Below, piece after piece: positions 6,654 to 7,996 of a DNA stretch of 7,996 bases (position 1 is its first letter; every line of letters begins with the position of its first letter). The notes under the pieces are model-generated. The model ran no database searches, was not told the DNA's origin, and worked only from the letters and a program-made list of their open reading frames with translations. The position numbers were made by a program, and so were the translations under genes. The DNA comes from CAYWNA01 sp964459305 (lineage in GTDB: Bacteria; Planctomycetota; Planctomycetia; Pirellulales; Pirellulaceae): the NCBI GenBank assembly GCA_964459305.1, contig CAYWNA010000413.1, positions 1-7,996 of the forward strand, in the 5' to 3' direction.

Positions 6654-6869
6654 CCTACAGTGAACGGCGAACTGACGATGACGGTTGTTTGAGAAAAAGG
6701 GCAGTCGTTTCAAAGAATGACTCCCGTCTCCGTTTCCTCCTCGTCCCCGTTTCTTCCTGATGTCATTCAGATCTATCCCGTTTACATGCCCTCAGTCTTG
6801 CCACGCAGAAACCCAGCTCGTTCTGTTGCCTGTAGCTTCATCTCCTCCGTCCTTCTCGCGTCGTGCTCT
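6654..6869. other. Gene-free junction with a pyrimidine-rich tract
   Basis: This stretch lies between the LarA-like gene and the sulfatase remnant. A plus-strand open frame beginning at 6717 crosses it, but its first 50 or so residues (Ser/Pro/Val-rich) show no known pattern; only its end enters the sulfatase remnant. Positions 6721-6759 are almost pure pyrimidine on the plus strand, interrupted only by single G residues. No terminator hairpin was found after the LarA-like stop codon. The region may mark a deletion or insertion junction. Confidence 0.5.
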
Positions 6870-7304
6870 TGGAAAACGCCCGTGATCTTCACATCCGACA
6901 ACGGTTTCGCATCATGGGGCTACCGACTGGGCAATCAGCTTTTATGACATGATGCCGACCTTTGCCGAACTCGCAGGAATTGACGTCCCATGGCCGTATG
7001 ACGGGGTGAGCATCGTTCCGCTGGTGACTGGAAAACCAGAGAAATATCCTCAGCGCGAATCGCTGTTTTTTCCTGATGGAGGATCATTCACTCGCTGGCG
7101 CGACTACGAACAGGACAACCCTGTGGATGCCGTATTAAGTACTCGCTCACAAGTTTCCAAACATTACGTAGGACGGACAACCCGACCATCCGTACCTTTG
7201 ATATCACCGTTGACCCAGGCTGCAAGCAGGATTTGGCTGAAACCCAGCCCGAACTGGCCAACACTCTTAAGAAACGAGCGCTGGAAGTTTTCCACGAGGA
7301 ATGA
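6870..7304 (+). pseudogene. Sulfatase remnant: 5'-truncated and frameshifted
   Basis: This is the C-terminal part of a type I sulfatase, broken into several frames. Seen: VIFTSDNGF (frame of 6870), a typical sulfatase metal-site strand; then, one frame over, ATDWAISFYDMMPTFAELAG from 6919, the usual late-domain motif, followed by DGVSIVPLVTGK and ESLFFPDG. From 7176 the first frame resumes with DNPTIRTFDITVDPGC and KQDLAETQPELANTLKK, a normal sulfatase tail, ending at TGA 7302-7304. Removing one G from the GGGG run at 6916-6919, and adding one base near 7172-7176, would join the pieces. The formylglycine motif (C-x-P-S-R) and all N-terminal sequence are absent. About 50 residues usually found between SDNG and the MMPT motif are missing. 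The product cannot be active. It could also reflect sequence errors at G runs, but the truncation and internal loss point to a real pseudogene. Confidence 0.8.
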
Positions 7305-7317
7305 AAGGGACCGCACC

Positions 7318-7996
7318 GTGCTTAGGCGAATACCATGTGGCCTATTGATACTGATCGTGTTTCTCTCTGCCGTACCGGCATCCGCGTCAATCAAACGCGC
7401 CTGGTTGTCAAAATATGCCAGCTTTGAAGTGCTGGGGGAAACGCAGCAGGAACCATTGCCCGGTTTCCTGACCGCTTCCGGCGAATTCTACAGTGATGGA
7501 AAAGAAGACGCTTACGCGCTGAGTATCGCGCCTGGAAAAGACGTGGGCGTCATCATCGACCTAGGCAAGGACGAGACGATTACCTCGGTGGTTATCAAGA
7601 ACCGCGGTAATCACTTGAACCAGGTTGGGCTAAAGGTTTCCCTCAGTAACGACAAGCAGGAATGGGTGACCAGCGAGAAGTGGGTTTGTCAGGACGAGGC
7701 CCGGGGGTTGGAACATATCCATCGACAGGCGTACCAAACCGGCTCGTTATGTGAAGATCAGCAAGGATGCAGATAAGCCGCTTGAATTGAAGTGGGTCAA
7801 GGTTCTCCTGGGCGGTTTTTATAACCGCGAAGAGCTTGATAGACTGAGGTTCGATGGTTTGCCGTTAAAGGTCCTTGGCGCTCGCCCCATTCTTTCATGG
7901 CTGAAAGACGGAACAGGGATGGGCCTATTTATTCATTGGGGCTTAGTTCCAGTTTTGCACTTATTTGGGCGGAAATTGGTATCGGTGAAAAGCGGC
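7318..7996 (+). pseudogene. Frameshifted, fucosidase-like (GH29) secreted protein, cut by window end
   Basis: The first frame opens with GTG at 7318, preceded by AAAGGG, and encodes a clear Sec signal peptide: basic LRRIP, hydrophobic LLILIVFLSAV, then PASAS. Next comes a galactose-binding (F5/8 type C-like) domain with VGVIIDLGKDETITSVVIKN and LKVSLSNDKQEW. At the GGGGG run 7703-7707 the frame breaks: the original frame runs on without homology to a stop near 7774. The +1 frame continues smoothly as WNISIDRRTKPARYVKISKD, then KWVKVLLGG and WLKDGTGMGLFIHWG, the last resembling the GH29 alpha-L-fucosidase opening (FGLFIHWG). One G fewer would restore the frame. After HWG the sequence is again unclear, and the window ends before the catalytic residues. 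It follows the sulfatase remnant by 13 bases, as expected of a glycan-degradation cluster. Whether it is decay or a sequence error is undecided; the GH29 call rests on one motif plus domain order. Confidence 0.65.

Noticed and set aside
6222..6713. 163-codon minus-strand open frame overlapping the LarA-like gene end
   Set aside because: Mostly antisense to well-supported LarA sequence and without recognisable motifs.
6717..6869. Separate small gene starting at 6717
   Set aside because: Its first part has no pattern and no good ribosome-binding site; its last part is sulfatase sequence in the frame of the remnant, so it is a chance open frame joined to the pseudogene.

Overview
The window looks like chromosomal DNA from a planctomycete, probably a Pirellulales-like lineage. 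The main evidence is the first gene, a surface-type protein carrying the planctomycete N-terminal motif FEPLEQRRMLA. The sulfatase and fucosidase-like remnants at the right end, the Tat-exported TIM-barrel protein and the moderately high GC content are compatible with this. Species cannot be named from the sequence.

Layout. (1) Positions 19-1368, minus strand: a secreted or surface beta-rich protein. (2) 1369-1959: a gene-free divergent intergenic region with a nested inverted-repeat element (about 1561-1665), a hairpin closed by a GAAA tetraloop (1842-1871) and weak promoter candidates for both flanking genes. (3) 1960-4298, plus strand: a two-gene oxidoreductase unit. It consists of a ferredoxin-like subunit with 16 cysteines in four-cluster arrangement and a tungsten/molybdenum aldehyde ferredoxin oxidoreductase (AOR), overlapping by ATGA. 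(4) 4329-4408: an almost perfect 80-bp palindrome with a symmetric core. (5) 4477-6653, plus strand: a Tat-exported xylose-isomerase-like TIM-barrel protein, overlapping by GTGA with a LarA-family (nickel-pincer lactate racemase family) enzyme that keeps all its key residues. (6) 6654-7996: a broken region. A pyrimidine-rich junction is followed by a 5'-truncated, frameshifted sulfatase remnant and then a signal-peptide-bearing, frameshifted, fucosidase-like (GH29) gene cut by the window edge.

How the genes may work together. The co-directional set of AOR small subunit, AOR large subunit, sugar epimerase-like protein and LarA-like racemase suggests a small catabolic module. It would oxidise an aldehyde (or reduce an acid) and epimerise a sugar or a 2-hydroxy acid. 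The adjacent sulfatase and fucosidase-like remnants suggest sulfated-glycan breakdown. L-fucose catabolism can yield lactaldehyde and lactate, substrates that would suit an AOR and a lactate racemase. That link is inference only. No cofactor-synthesis genes (pterin, tungstate transport, larB/C/E) are visible. The broken right end shows at least three single-base frame shifts, all at G-rich positions, while the four genes at 1960-6653 are clean. This argues for true gene decay, but sequence error cannot be excluded.
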